Positions 35,314 through 44,910 are shown, numbered from the stretch's first letter. The stretch: DNA of 64,000 bases from Mesorhizobium huakuii (GCF_030160235.1 NZ_BSNY01000049.1:1-64000); one strand, 5' to 3'. The notes: a model not told the origin generated them from the sequence alone. Made by a program: numbers and translations.

Positions 35314-36071
35314 TGCGCATTCTTCTGACCAATGACGACGGCATTCACGCCGAGGGGCTGGCGTCGCTCGAACGCGTCGCGCGCACACTGTCCGACGATG
35401 TCTGGGTGGTGGCGCCGGAGCAGGATCAATCCGGCTATGCGCATTCGCTGTCGATCTCGGAGCCGCTGCGGCTGCGCAAGATCGGCGACAAGCATTTCGC
35501 CGTGCGCGGCACGCCGACCGATTGCGTCATCATGGGCGTGAAGAAGATCCTGCCCGGCGCGCCCGACCTGATCCTTTCCGGCATCAATTCGGGCGCCAAC
35601 ATCGCCGACGACGTGACCTATTCGGGAACCGTCGCCGGCGCCATGGAAGGCGCGCTGCTCGGCATCCGATCGATCGCGCTTAGCCAGGGCTATTCCTATG
35701 TCGGCGAGGATCGCATCGTTCCCTACGAAACGACCGAGGCGCTGGCGCCGGCACTGCTGAAGAAGCTCGTCGCGACGCCGCTGCCGGACGGCGTTCTGCT
35801 CAACGTCAATTTTCCCAACTGCCTTCCCGAAGAAGTCGTTGGCACGGTGGTCACCATGCAAGGCAAACTCGTGCACAGCCTGTGGGTCGACGAGCGCCGT
35901 GACGGGCGCGGCCTGCCTTACTATTGGCTGCGCTTCGGCCGCGAGCCGGTCGAGGGCAAGCAAGGCACCGACCTCCACGCGCTGCGCAACCGTCTGGTGT
36001 CGGTGACGCCGTTGCAGCTCGACCTCACCGCGCATGAGATCCGTGACCAGCTGAGCAAGGCGCTTGCATGA
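35313..36071 (+). CDS. surE: 5'-nucleotidase SurE
   Basis: Predicted 252-residue stationary-phase survival nucleotidase. The N-terminal metal-binding [13 protein letters not shown] and the phosphate-binding [25 protein letters not shown] are intact. It overlaps pcm by four bases, giving surE-pcm-nlpD-like, the same order as in enterobacteria. Confidence 0.96.
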   Translation: MRILLTNDDGIHAEGLASLERVARTLSDDVWVVAPEQDQSGYAHSLSISEPLRLRKIGDKHFAVRGTPTDCVIMGVKKILPGAPDLILSGINSGANIADDVTYSGTVAGAMEGALLGIRSIALSQGYSYVGEDRIVPYETTEALAPALLKKLVATPLPDGVLLNVNFPNCLPEEVVGTVVTMQGKLVHSLWVDERRDGRGLPYYWLRFGREPVEGKQGTDLHALRNRLVSVTPLQLDLTAHEIRDQLSKALA

Positions 36072-36721
36072 ACCTGCCAATCGATGACCGCGAAGGATTT
36101 GCCGCTTTCCTGTTGCGCCTGCGCGGCAGGGGGACCGTACCGAAGGCGCTGATCGCGGCTTTCGAGGCAACACCACGACGCGGCTTCCTGGCGGCCCACT
36201 TCCACCAACTCGCATGGTCCGACCGTATGCTGCCGATCGAATGCGGCGAGGCGATCGAAGGCGCCGACATGCAGGCGGCGGTTATCGCCGCCCTTGCCAT
36301 CGAAGCGGGAAACCGCGTGCTCGAGATCGGCACCGGCTCCGGCTATACGGCGGCGGTGATGTCGCGGCTGGCTGCACGGATCGTGACCATCGACCGCTAC
36401 AAAACCCTGGTCGAACAGGCCAGGCAGCGTTTCGAAGCGCTCGGCATCGGCAATGTCATCGTGCGCCAGGCGGACGGCTCCGGCGGCCTACCAGCAGAAG
36501 GCCCGTTCGACCGCATCGTCGCCTGGGCCGCCTTCGACAGCCTGCCGCGCTTTCTGCTCGACCAATTGTCGAGCGGCGGCATCGTCATCGCGCCGATCGG
36601 GCCGGAGGAGGGCGAGCAGGTGCTGGCAAAGCTCACCAAGGTCGGCAGCCGTTTCGAGCGCGAGGATATCGGCCTCGTGCGGCTGCAGCCGATCCTGCGC
36701 AGCGTCGCCGCGGTCATCTAG
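36068..36721 (+). CDS. pcm: Protein-L-isoaspartate O-methyltransferase
   Basis: Predicted 217-residue repair methyltransferase acting on isoaspartyl residues in aged proteins. The SAM motif [20 protein letters not shown] lies near 80-99, followed by [10 protein letters not shown] and the [14 protein letters not shown] post-I block. Linkage with surE supports the assignment over the second Pcm-like gene at 9526-10194. Confidence 0.92.
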   Translation: MNLPIDDREGFAAFLLRLRGRGTVPKALIAAFEATPRRGFLAAHFHQLAWSDRMLPIECGEAIEGADMQAAVIAALAIEAGNRVLEIGTGSGYTAAVMSRLAARIVTIDRYKTLVEQARQRFEALGIGNVIVRQADGSGGLPAEGPFDRIVAWAAFDSLPRFLLDQLSSGGIVIAPIGPEEGEQVLAKLTKVGSRFEREDIGLVRLQPILRSVAAVI

Positions 36722-36898
36722 TTTCCTGCACAGCATTGGTCCGCGGTCGAACAGCTGTTCGGCCTCCTGATCCATGCCGCCAGCTATCCCCAAATGTTTT
36801 AAGAAAATTTTCGTCGGATTCTAATGGGTTAACCGACCAGTAACATTAACGCGCTTTAATCCGATCCAGTTGGTGCAGAGTTTGTGCGGGTTAGTGCG

Positions 36899-38446
36899 AT
36901 GCAACTCAGTGTTTTGAAGACAAACAGTCGCAATCTGGCGCGGGGCTGCGCTGTTCTCATGATTGCGGGCGCGGCGGCCGGGTGCAGTTCCCAGGCTTCG
37001 CGGTTCAACAGTGTCGACGACGTCTTCACTTCCTCGACGAACAATCAGCGCGCCATCATCAACAAGCAGGATGCCGCACAGCCCTATCCGGGCGATGTCT
37101 CGGCCGCGCCGCTCGACGGCAGCCACACGCAGTCGGTGAGCCGCTCCAGCCTCGAACCAGTTTCAAGCCGGCCGTTGCCGCCGCCCGTTTCCGCCCAGGC
37201 GCAGCCCGCGCCGGCGCTGGCGCCTGCCGCCAATCCGGTGCGTGTCGCATCGGCACCTGCCATGGTTCGGCCCGCTCCCCATGTCGACAGGACGACAACC
37301 GGCACCGTCGAACCGGCCGCCAAGCCGTTCAAGAATGCCCAGCCCGATGCGCCGAAGGTGGCCGAGGCGGGCAGGCCGCACGCGACCGAGATCGTCGTCA
37401 GGGACGGCGAGACCATTTCCGGCCTGGCCGCACATTACAAAGTGCCGGCCGATGTCATCATGAAGGTGAACGGCCTGAGCCCGACCAAGGGGCTGAAGAC
37501 CGGTCAGAAGATCGTCATCCCGGCCTATGCCTATTCGAGCAAGGCCGAGCCGAAGGTCGCCGACGCCAAGCAGTTGAAGGACGGGCCTGCGAAGGACGGC
37601 AAGCACGATTTGCCGGCCACCGCGCCGGACAAGGTCGCCGTCCTGCCGCAGCAGCCGAAGCTCAAGGAGGGCAAGTCCGCCGCGCAGGTCGATGCTTCGG
37701 CCGCCGCGAGCCAGCCCAAGGAGCCCAAGCCGGCGCAGGTCGCCAAGGCAACCGGCGCCGCCGGCACCTATACGGTCCAGTCGGGTGACACGATGTCCTC
37801 GATCGCCAGGAAGACCGGCGTCGGCGTCGTTGCGCTGAAGCAGGCCAACGGCATGAAGGATGGCTTGCTCAAGATCGGCCAGACCCTGAAGGTACCGGCC
37901 GGTGGAACCGCGACCGTCGCCAGCGCCAAGCCGGCGAAGGTCGATCCGGTGACCACGGCAACCACGCAGCCTCCGGCAAAGATCACGCCGTCGGAAACGC
38001 TGGCATCCTACACGCCGCCGAAGAAGGACGCGAAGGTCATCCAGCAGGCCGAGGACGACGAAGCGGTGGCGCCGGACGCCACGGGTATCGGCAAGATGCG
38101 CTGGCCGGTGCGCGGCCGGGTGATCTCCGGTTTCGGATCCGGCAAGGACGGCGTCGATATCGCAGTGCCCTCGGGCACGCCGATCAAGGCGGCCGAGAAC
38201 GGCGTCGTCATCTACGCCGGCGATGGGCTCAAGGAATTCGGCAATACGGTGCTGGTACGCCACGAGAACGGCCTGGTCACCGTCTATGGCCATGCCAGCT
38301 CGATCGAGGTGCAGCGCGGCCAGAAGGTCAAGCGCGGCCAGGAGATCGCTTTGTCGGGCATGAGCGGTACGACGGACTCGCCGAAGCTGCACTTCGAAGT
38401 GCGCAAGAACTCGGCGCCGGTCGATCCCTCGACCTATCTCGAATAG
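36899..38446 (+). CDS. NlpD/DipM-like LysM-LytM lipoprotein
   Basis: Predicted 515-residue lipoprotein: signal peptide with lipobox around AGC near residue 24, a Pro/Ala-rich linker, LysM domains near 160-207 and 289-332, and a C-terminal LytM/M23 domain (about 406-515). In the LytM domain the first zinc-ligand position reads KDGVDIAV where active enzymes have HKGID, and the final HLH motif reads KLHFEV. Loss of these histidines makes it an amidase activator of the NlpD/EnvC type and not an endopeptidase. Position after surE-pcm matches nlpD of E. coli. ATG 36899 is preferred to 36884. Confidence 0.88.
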   Translation: MQLSVLKTNSRNLARGCAVLMIAGAAAGCSSQASRFNSVDDVFTSSTNNQRAIINKQDAAQPYPGDVSAAPLDGSHTQSVSRSSLEPVSSRPLPPPVSAQAQPAPALAPAANPVRVASAPAMVRPAPHVDRTTTGTVEPAAKPFKNAQPDAPKVAEAGRPHATEIVVRDGETISGLAAHYKVPADVIMKVNGLSPTKGLKTGQKIVIPAYAYSSKAEPKVADAKQLKDGPAKDGKHDLPATAPDKVAVLPQQPKLKEGKSAAQVDASAAASQPKEPKPAQVAKATGAAGTYTVQSGDTMSSIARKTGVGVVALKQANGMKDGLLKIGQTLKVPAGGTATVASAKPAKVDPVTTATTQPPAKITPSETLASYTPPKKDAKVIQQAEDDEAVAPDATGIGKMRWPVRGRVISGFGSGKDGVDIAVPSGTPIKAAENGVVIYAGDGLKEFGNTVLVRHENGLVTVYGHASSIEVQRGQKVKRGQEIALSGMSGTTDSPKLHFEVRKNSAPVDPSTYLE

Positions 38447-38499
38447 AATAAAAAAAGCGATTTGCGGGCCGTCTGACCTCCAGTCCGGCCCGCCGGCTC

Positions 38500-38526
38500 A
38501 GCCCGTTCCGCAAGGAGCGGGCTTTT
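38500..38526 (+). terminator. Rho-independent terminator after the LytM gene
   Basis: AGCCCGTTCC and GGAGCGGGCT pair around a 4-base loop with one G-T wobble, followed by TTTT. It ends the long rightward core cluster. Confidence 0.82.
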
Positions 38527-38555
38527 TCAGTCGCTGCAAATGCTGCCCGCACGGT

Positions 38556-39446
38556 TCAAAGATGGTCACGGAGCGTGTCGGCGAGCATCTCCTCGAGGCT
38601 GCTGGCCTTGACGCCCAGTATCGCCTCGGTGTCGGAGGCATCAACCAGCAAGGGGCTCTCGAAGAGATAGCTCATCTCGATGGCCTCATGCATGTCCAAG
38701 GCTTCCATCTCGGGGGCGGAATAGGCACGTATCTCCGTACTCTCTCGTTCGAGCATCGCCGCGGTTTTCTGGATGAGCTCCCGGGGTGAGGCGTATTGGG
38801 AGGGAACGTGAAACGCGCGTCCCCACTCACCTTTGTAGCGTGAGGCCGCGACCAGCGTCCTCGCGACGTCCTTGGTGAAGCTCCAGGCGTGCGTTGCGTC
38901 GAGGTCTCCAATGAAGGCGGTAGGCTTGCCCTCAATGATGGAGGGCAGCGCTATCAATGAGAAGTAGCTGATCGCGCCATGCCCGAGATAGTCGCTGGAG
39001 CGTATTTCGATCGCCGGTACGTCGGCTCGGGCCGCCCGCTGCCACATGATCGTCCTGGCGGTTCCCTTCCTCGAAGTCGGGTCCAGGGGCAGGTCGGAAC
39101 GAAGCGGGCTATCGGCATTTTCCCCATAGCCATAGAGGTTTCCGAGCACGATGAGCTTGGCGCCGACCGCTTCGGCCGCGCGCACGGTGCCGTCGATGAT
39201 GGGGAAAAAGTCGGTCGGCCACCGATCATATGCGGCCATGGCGCACATGAAAATGGCATCGGCGCCTCGGCAGATACGCAACATTTCCGAGGCATCCGTG
39301 GCATCGGTCTGTATGGTCCGCACGTTCGGCAACGCGTTCGAACCGACGCTTCGGCTGGTGAGAACGACATCATGCCCTTCCTCAGCAAGAAGGCGCGCGG
39401 TCTCGCGTCCGACCGGGCCCGCGCCGACAACAACATAGAAACTCAT
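38556..39446 (-). CDS. NAD(P)-dependent epimerase/dehydratase-family protein
   Basis: Predicted 296-residue extended short-chain dehydrogenase fold. The N-terminal dinucleotide motif is VVVGAGPVGRETARLLAEEG. The catalytic YxxxK pair expected of true epimerases is not obvious; the region around IVLGNLYGYGENA fits an atypical NmrA-like or isoflavone-reductase-like member. GAGAGG precedes the ATG at 39446. It diverges from an AraC regulator 97 bases away, which probably controls it. Confidence 0.78.
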   Translation of the reverse strand: MSFYVVVGAGPVGRETARLLAEEGHDVVLTSRSVGSNALPNVRTIQTDATDASEMLRICRGADAIFMCAMAAYDRWPTDFFPIIDGTVRAAEAVGAKLIVLGNLYGYGENADSPLRSDLPLDPTSRKGTARTIMWQRAARADVPAIEIRSSDYLGHGAISYFSLIALPSIIEGKPTAFIGDLDATHAWSFTKDVARTLVAASRYKGEWGRAFHVPSQYASPRELIQKTAAMLERESTEIRAYSAPEMEALDMHEAIEMSYLFESPLLVDASDTEAILGVKASSLEEMLADTLRDHL

Positions 39447-39542
39447 GGCAACCTCTCTTCCAAGCTTGATGGAGAGGCGTGCGTACAGGGTCGCGGCATT
39501 GAAAATCGCGCGGGAATTGCCAAATCTTGAACAGGTTTCGCC

Positions 39543-40376
39543 ATGAATCGAGAGAGCATGCGTCCACAATTCGCTCCGGCCCGATCCCTATCCGACGTCG
39601 CAATGATCGCCCGGCACATTGAGGCAGGTGTCCATCGCCTGCCGATGGCGCCGCACCATCGCGTCATGGTGCATGCAAGCGCGGCGACGCGCTCCTACTG
39701 CAATCAGGTTGGGCGCTATTTCGTCAGGCGCGCTGGCGATATCGACCTGGTGCCGGCTGGCGAGGAGGGCGGTTTCGAAGCTGAAACCGCGTTCGACACG
39801 ATCGAGATCGTCTTGCAGCCGGCCCTGATGGAGAGGGTAGCGGCGGAACTTGGCGGCAGGGCGCTGCTATCGCGGCTCGACACTCGCCATCTGCTTCGTG
39901 ACCAGCGCATCGAGCATCTCGCTCGCGCACTCCGGAGCGATCTCGATGCCCCGAGCGGCTCCCTGTTTTCCGACAGCATTGGCGCCGCGCTGGCTGTCAG
40001 GCTGCTTGGTGTCGACGATATGGACATCGAACGAACGAACCGCTTGTCGGATACCCAGCTCAAGCGCGTCCTGGAGCATATTGAGGCTGCCCTGCACGAG
40101 CCGCTCTCGATCGATCGACTGGCCCGGATTGCCGGCGCGAGCAGCTCGCACTTGCGGACATGGTTCAAGGTGGCGACGGGCGTCACCCTCCATCGTTACG
40201 TGTTGCGACGCCGCGTCGAACGCGCGCGTGCCCTGCTGCAGCAGGGCGATCTCAGCACCAGCGAGGTCGCGGAATTGACGGGCTTCGCGCACCAGTCACA
40301 TCTGGCGCATTGGATGCGCCGCGAGATTGGCCAAACGCCGCGCGACGTGCGACGGACGCGACGCCTCAATCCTTGA
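39543..40376 (+). CDS. AraC-family transcriptional regulator
   Basis: Predicted 277-residue regulator with an N-terminal cupin-like sensing region and a C-terminal pair of helix-turn-helix motifs: PLSIDRLARIAGASSSHLRTWF and STSEVAELTGFAHQSHLAHWMRREIGQTPRDVRR, the AraC signature. It is divergent from the epimerase-like gene and presumably its regulator. Its 3' end overlaps the convergent DUF815 gene by 11 bases. Confidence 0.88.
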   Translation: MNRESMRPQFAPARSLSDVAMIARHIEAGVHRLPMAPHHRVMVHASAATRSYCNQVGRYFVRRAGDIDLVPAGEEGGFEAETAFDTIEIVLQPALMERVAAELGGRALLSRLDTRHLLRDQRIEHLARALRSDLDAPSGSLFSDSIGAALAVRLLGVDDMDIERTNRLSDTQLKRVLEHIEAALHEPLSIDRLARIAGASSSHLRTWFKVATGVTLHRYVLRRRVERARALLQQGDLSTSEVAELTGFAHQSHLAHWMRREIGQTPRDVRRTRRLNP

Positions 40377-41256
40377 GCGGCTTGCCAAGCCGGCCGGCCA
40401 GATCCTGCGTGAACTGCCAGGCGACACGGCCCGAGCGGCTGCCGCGGGTCGTCGCCCATTCCAGCGCTTCCGCGCGCAGCTGCTCCGGGTCGATGTCGAG
40501 GCCATGATGGCTGGCATAGGCGTTGATCATCTCGAGATATTCGTCCTGCGAACATTTGTGGAAGCCGAGCCACAGGCCGAACCGGTCGGAGAGCGAGACC
40601 TTTTCCTCGACCGCTTCGGACGGGTTGATGGCGGTCGAGCGCTCATTGTCGATCATGTCGCGCGGCAACAAATGGCGCCGGTTCGAGGTGGCGTAGAAGA
40701 TGACATTGGCCGGGCGGCCCTCGACGCCGCCTTCAAGTGCCGCCTTCAACGACTTGTAGGAGGTGTCGTCATGGTCGAAGGACAGGTCGTCGCAAAACAG
40801 GATGACGCGGAAGGGCGAGGCCTTCAGCAGACCCATCAGCTTCGGCAGCGTATCGATGTCCTCACGATGGATTTCGATCAGCTTCAGCGGCAGGTCGGAT
40901 TGGGCCCCTTGTGATTTGGCCCGGGCATTGATCTCGGCATGCACGGCCTTGACCAGCGACGATTTGCCCATGCCGCGCGCACCCCACAACAGCACGTTGT
41001 TGGCGGCAAAGCCGGCTGCGAAGCGCTCGGTGTTGTCGACGAGGATGTCGCGGACGCGGTCGACGCCGCGGATCAGGCCGATGTCGACGCGGTTGACCTT
41101 GCGCACCGGTTCCAGATAGCCGGGATCCGCCTGCCAGACGAAGCAGTCGGCCTCGCCGAGGTCGGTTTCGGGCACTGGCGGCGGGGCTAGGCGGCCGACA
41201 GCCTCGATCAGGCGGTCAAGTTTCTTGTTGAGGGCGTCGATGGTGCTGTCGGTCAT
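40366..41256 (-). CDS. DUF815-family AAA-type ATPase
   Basis: Predicted 296-residue ATPase. Walker A is LWGARGMGKSSLVKAV near 107-122, Walker B is VILFCDDLSFD, and arginine-containing ATSNRRHLLPR follows. DUF815 proteins are widespread in alphaproteobacteria next to yajC-secDF; their role is not established. The start at ATG 41256 is chosen because the upstream in-frame extension (to 41388) runs through a dispersed intergenic repeat. Confidence 0.85.
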   Translation of the reverse strand: MTDSTIDALNKKLDRLIEAVGRLAPPPVPETDLGEADCFVWQADPGYLEPVRKVNRVDIGLIRGVDRVRDILVDNTERFAAGFAANNVLLWGARGMGKSSLVKAVHAEINARAKSQGAQSDLPLKLIEIHREDIDTLPKLMGLLKASPFRVILFCDDLSFDHDDTSYKSLKAALEGGVEGRPANVIFYATSNRRHLLPRDMIDNERSTAINPSEAVEEKVSLSDRFGLWLGFHKCSQDEYLEMINAYASHHGLDIDPEQLRAEALEWATTRGSRSGRVAWQFTQDLAGRLGKPLKD

Positions 41257-41341
41257 TTCAGGTATTTTGGCTCGTTTCCTGGGGCGGGCAGGTGGGACAC
41301 GTTCGAATCCGTCGGGTTCGAAACCGGTCCCAACCTTTTGT

Positions 41342-41394
41342 TCGAGCGTGATCTTTTCGGTAAACCGGCTCTCGCTTTTCGCGATCATGCTCTA
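41342..41394. repeat. Dispersed rhizobial palindromic repeat
   Basis: The minus strand reads AGCATGATCGCGAAAAGCG, then GCCGGTTTACCGAAAAGATCACGCTC in two arms. This resembles the abundant rhizobial intergenic palindrome with AGCATGATC ends and a CCGGTTT centre. It lies between the DUF815 gene and yajC. Confidence 0.5.
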
Positions 41395-41442
41395 ACACGG
41401 GCGAACAGGCCGGAAAAGCAGCCGATTTGGTCGGTCGCGCAG

Positions 41443-41470
41443 TTGCATTGACAACTTTACCGACTATATT
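41443..41470 (+). promoter_or_regulatory. Candidate yajC-secDF promoter
   Basis: TTGCAT and TATATT separated by 16 bases, about 75 bases before the yajC ATG. Confidence 0.45.
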
Positions 41471-41488
41471 CCGGCCAAATTTCAAGGG

Positions 41489-41525
41489 GCCGCCAAACTC
41501 CGCAGGACGGTTGGCGGCTGTTTTC
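41489..41525 (+). terminator. Terminator-like hairpin in the yajC leader
   Basis: GCCGCCAA (41489-41496) pairs with TTGGCGGC (41511-41518), followed by TGTTTTC. It lies between the candidate promoter and the yajC start, so it could act as an attenuator, or end a short upstream RNA. Confidence 0.45.
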
Positions 41526-41544
41526 AAAATTCAGGAGTACCTCG

Positions 41545-41886
41545 ATGTTCGTGACACCGGCATACGCCCAAGGCATTGGCGGCGCCTCTCCCGATATGTT
41601 CATCAGCATTTTGCCGTTTGTCCTGATTTTTGTGATCATGTATTTTCTGATCATCCGCCCGCAGCGTACGCAGCTGAAGAAGCGCGGCGAGATGCTGGCG
41701 GCGGTCCGCCGCGGCGACACGGTCGTCACCGGCGGCGGTTTCGTCGGCAAGGTGACGAAGGTGATCGACGACAACGAGCTCGAGATCGACCTCGGCGGTG
41801 GCACCAAGGTGACGGCGCTGCGCTCGACGATCGCCGATGTGCGCGTCAAGGGCGAACCGGTCGCCAACCAGAACGCCAAGAAATAA
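41545..41886 (+). CDS. yajC: Preprotein translocase subunit YajC
   Basis: Predicted 113-residue single-pass inner membrane protein associated with SecDF. The helix ILPFVLIFVIMYFLIIRPQ ends in the RPQ signature, followed by KKRGEMLAAVRRGDTVVTGGGFVGKV and a C-terminal domain with LRSTIADVR. AGGAG lies upstream of the ATG. First gene of yajC-secDF. Confidence 0.95.
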   Translation: MFVTPAYAQGIGGASPDMFISILPFVLIFVIMYFLIIRPQRTQLKKRGEMLAAVRRGDTVVTGGGFVGKVTKVIDDNELEIDLGGGTKVTALRSTIADVRVKGEPVANQNAKK

Positions 41887-41937
41887 CCCAATTCAAGGCG
41901 GAGCGATCCGCGGACACGCTCTGACGGACGACGCCAT

Positions 41938-44487
41938 ATGCTGTATTTTTCGCGCTTCAAGATGATCCTGATCTGGGTGGCCGTCGCCATCACAGTGATC
42001 CTCGCCGCGCCCAATCTGTTCCCTGCCAGCACGCTGGCCCAGCTGCCCAGTTGGGTGCCGAAGCGGCAGATGACGCTTGGCCTCGACCTGCAGGGCGGTT
42101 CGCACATCCTGCTGGAGATGAACCAGAACGATCTGATCAAGGATCGGCTGGAGACGACGCGCGACGAAATCCGCACGCTGCTGCGTGACGCCAAGATCGG
42201 CTATACCGGCCTTGCCGGCACCGGGCGGACCTTGCAGGTCCGCATCACGGATCCGGCCCAGCTCGACGCCGCGAAAAAGGCGTTGAAGACCTTGACCGAT
42301 CCCGTTGCCGCCGGCCTGTTTTCTGGCGGCTCCATCCAGGAAATGTCGCTGGATGATTCCGAGCCGGGCCTGCTCAAATTCACCGTCACCGATGCCGGTA
42401 TCAAATACCGCACATCGACCGCATTGGCGCAATCGATCGAAGTGGTCGAGCGCCGCGTCAACGAACTCGGCACCACCGAGCCCATCGTGCAGCGGCAAGG
42501 CGACGACCGCATCCTTGTCCAGGTGCCAGGCCTGCAGGATCCGCAGCGGCTGAAGGAAATCCTCGGCCAGACCGCGAAGCTGACCTTCCAGATGGTCGAC
42601 CAGTCGATGCCGGTGCAGGACGCGCTCAAGGGGCGTCCGCCCGCTGGCTCCTCGGTGCTCTATTCCCAGGACGATCCGCCGGTTCCGTATCTGATCGAAA
42701 ACCGCGTCATCGTTTCGGGCGAAAACCTGGTCGACGCGCAGGCGACGTACAATTCGCAGAACAACGAGCCGGTGGTTTCATTCCGCTTCGATTCGAAGGG
42801 TGCGGCCCGCTTCGGCCAAGCGACCTCGCAGAATGTCGGCAAGCTGTTCGCCATCATCCTCGACAACCAGGTGATCTCGGCGCCGCAGATCCGTGAACCG
42901 ATCCTCGGCGGCACCGGCCAGATATCAGGCAATTTCACCGCCCAGAGCGCCAACGATCTCGCCGTGCTTTTGCGTGCCGGTGCGCTGCCGGCGACACTGA
43001 CGGTCATCGAGGAACGCACCGTCGGTCCGGGCCTTGGCCAGGATTCGATCCATGCCGGCAAGGTCGCCGGCATCATCGGTTCGATCCTCGTCGTCGCCTT
43101 CATGTTCGTTGCCTACGGCTTCCTCGGCTTCCTCGCCAACATCGCGCTGGCGGTGCACGTGGCGATGATCGTCGGGCTGTTGTCGCTGCTTGGGGCGACG
43201 CTGACCTTGCCCGGTATTGCCGGTATCGTGCTGACCATTGGCATGGCGGTCGATTCCAACGTGCTGATCTACGAACGTATCCGTGAAGAACGACGGGCTG
43301 GCCGCTCGGTGATCCAGGCGATCGACACCGGCTTCTCGAAGGCGCTGGCGACCATCGTCGATTCCAACGTCACGTCGCTGATCGCCACCGTGGTGCTGTT
43401 CTATCTCGGTACCGGCCCGGTGAAGGGCTTTGCCATCACCTACGCCATCGGCATCCTGACCACGGTCTTCACCGCTTTCACCTTCACGCGCCTGCTGGTG
43501 TCGATCTGGCTGCGCCGCGCTCGCCCGAAGGAACTGCCGAAGGCGCCGGTGACCTTCATTCCGCCAGGCACCAAGATCCCCTTCATGGGCATCCGCCGCT
43601 GGACGTTCGCGCTGTCGAGCTTCCTGTCGGTGCTGTCCGTGGTGCTGTTCATGACGGTCGATATCAATTACGGCATCGACTTCAAGGGCGGCTCGATGAT
43701 CGAGGTGAAGTCCAAGAGCGGCGATGCCAATCTCGGCGATATCCGCGCCAGGCTGATGGAACTCAACATCGGCGAAGTGCAGGTGCAGCAGTTCGGCGCG
43801 CCGAATGACGTGCTGATCCGTGTCGGCACGCAGGATGGCGGCGAGAATGCCGAGCAGACCGTCATCGACAAGGTGCGCGGCGAGCTGCAGGACCAGTATG
43901 ATTTCCGCCGCGTCGAGGTGGTGGGACCGACGGTTTCCGGCGAACTGGCCAAGCAAGGCACCATCGCCATGCTGGTCGCGCTGGTCGGCATCCTGGTCTA
44001 TGTCTGGTTCCGTTTCGAATGGCAGTTCGCGGTCGGCGCCATCGTGGCGACGGTGCACGACGTGGTCATGACGCTCGGCTTCTTCGTCATTACCGGGCTC
44101 GAATTCAACCAGTCGTCGCTGGCGGCGATCCTGACCATTATCGGCTATTCGCTGAACGACACGATCGTGGTCTATGACCGCGTTCGAGAGGATCTGCGAA
44201 AATACAAGCGAATGCCGCTGCCGCAACTGTTGAACAACGCCATCAACGAGACGCTGTCGCGAACGACGCTGACCTCGGTGACGACGATCCTGGCCTTGCT
44301 GGCGCTGGTGCTGTTCGGCGGCGAAGTCATCCGCTCCTTCACCATGGCGATGCTGTTCGGCGTTGTCTTCGGCACCTATTCGTCGATCTTCATCGCCGCA
44401 CCGCTGCTGATCCTGTTCAAGCTGCGGCCGCAGGCTTCGGCCGACGAGGAGAAGCCGGTCAACGGTGGCAAGGCGGTCGCGACCTGA
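41938..44487 (+). CDS. secDF: Protein translocase subunit SecDF (fused)
   Basis: Predicted 849-residue fusion of SecD and SecF, the proton-driven partners of SecYEG. The SecD part carries QMTLGLDLQGGSHILLEM, the P1 head with ERRVNELGTTEPIVQRQG, and helix motif GMAVDSNVLIYERIREE. The SecF part starts near residue 540 (FMGIRRWTFALSS) with DFKGGSMIEV and SLNDTIVVYDRVREDLRK. Both halves keep the conserved Asp in GxxVDxNV/LNDTIVVYD, so twelve membrane helices in all. Fusion is common in rhizobia. Confidence 0.96.
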   Translation: MLYFSRFKMILIWVAVAITVILAAPNLFPASTLAQLPSWVPKRQMTLGLDLQGGSHILLEMNQNDLIKDRLETTRDEIRTLLRDAKIGYTGLAGTGRTLQVRITDPAQLDAAKKALKTLTDPVAAGLFSGGSIQEMSLDDSEPGLLKFTVTDAGIKYRTSTALAQSIEVVERRVNELGTTEPIVQRQGDDRILVQVPGLQDPQRLKEILGQTAKLTFQMVDQSMPVQDALKGRPPAGSSVLYSQDDPPVPYLIENRVIVSGENLVDAQATYNSQNNEPVVSFRFDSKGAARFGQATSQNVGKLFAIILDNQVISAPQIREPILGGTGQISGNFTAQSANDLAVLLRAGALPATLTVIEERTVGPGLGQDSIHAGKVAGIIGSILVVAFMFVAYGFLGFLANIALAVHVAMIVGLLSLLGATLTLPGIAGIVLTIGMAVDSNVLIYERIREERRAGRSVIQAIDTGFSKALATIVDSNVTSLIATVVLFYLGTGPVKGFAITYAIGILTTVFTAFTFTRLLVSIWLRRARPKELPKAPVTFIPPGTKIPFMGIRRWTFALSSFLSVLSVVLFMTVDINYGIDFKGGSMIEVKSKSGDANLGDIRARLMELNIGEVQVQQFGAPNDVLIRVGTQDGGENAEQTVIDKVRGELQDQYDFRRVEVVGPTVSGELAKQGTIAMLVALVGILVYVWFRFEWQFAVGAIVATVHDVVMTLGFFVITGLEFNQSSLAAILTIIGYSLNDTIVVYDRVREDLRKYKRMPLPQLLNNAINETLSRTTLTSVTTILALLALVLFGGEVIRSFTMAMLFGVVFGTYSSIFIAAPLLILFKLRPQASADEEKPVNGGKAVAT

Positions 44488-44504
44488 CGCGCGGCCCCGA
44501 AGGG

Positions 44505-44909
44505 GTGACAACAGTGGTGACCGGCAAAGGCATCGTCATCCGCGAGGCGCATTTCCCCGGCCGCGCGCCGATCGAGGCTTACGGCAATGGCGGGTTCCGT
44601 TTTGCCGACATGTCGCATCGCGGCTCGCTGCTGTGCCTGCCATCCGGCATTCATGGCTGGGAGCCGGCGGACGCTTCGGCGCTGACGGTGGCGGATTTCG
44701 AAAAGCTTCTGGCCGAGGCCGACAAGATCGAGATCCTGCTGGTCGGCATGGGCAAGGATTTGCGGCCATTGCCGGCGGCGCTGCGAGCGGCGCTGAAGGA
44801 GGCAGGTATTGCCTCCGACCCGATGTCGACCGGCGCCGCGGTGCGGACCTACAATGTCCTCCTGGCGGAAGACCGCGCCGTGGCTGCCGCACTCATCGCC
44901 GTCGGTTGA
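44505..44909 (+). CDS. Mth938-like domain protein (NDUFAF3 homologue)
   Basis: Predicted 134-residue single-domain protein of the Mth938/DUF498 family. Features: GNGGFRFADMSHRGSLLCLPSGIHGWEP, EILLVGMGKDLRPLP and GAAVRTYNVLLAEDRAVAAALIAV. The human homologue NDUFAF3 assembles respiratory complex I, and linkage to secDF in alphaproteobacteria is well known. GTG start. It is followed after one base by a squalene/phytoene-synthase-like gene. Confidence 0.88.
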   Translation: MTTVVTGKGIVIREAHFPGRAPIEAYGNGGFRFADMSHRGSLLCLPSGIHGWEPADASALTVADFEKLLAEADKIEILLVGMGKDLRPLPAALRAALKEAGIASDPMSTGAAVRTYNVLLAEDRAVAAALIAVG

Positions 44910-44910
44910 T

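Noticed and set aside
41257-41388. N-terminal extension of the DUF815 ATPase
   Set aside because: The added codons lie in a dispersed palindromic repeat and resemble no protein.
42925-44511. A 528-codon open frame antisense to secDF
   Set aside because: Low-complexity Arg/His/Gln sequence typical of antisense frames; secDF is certain.
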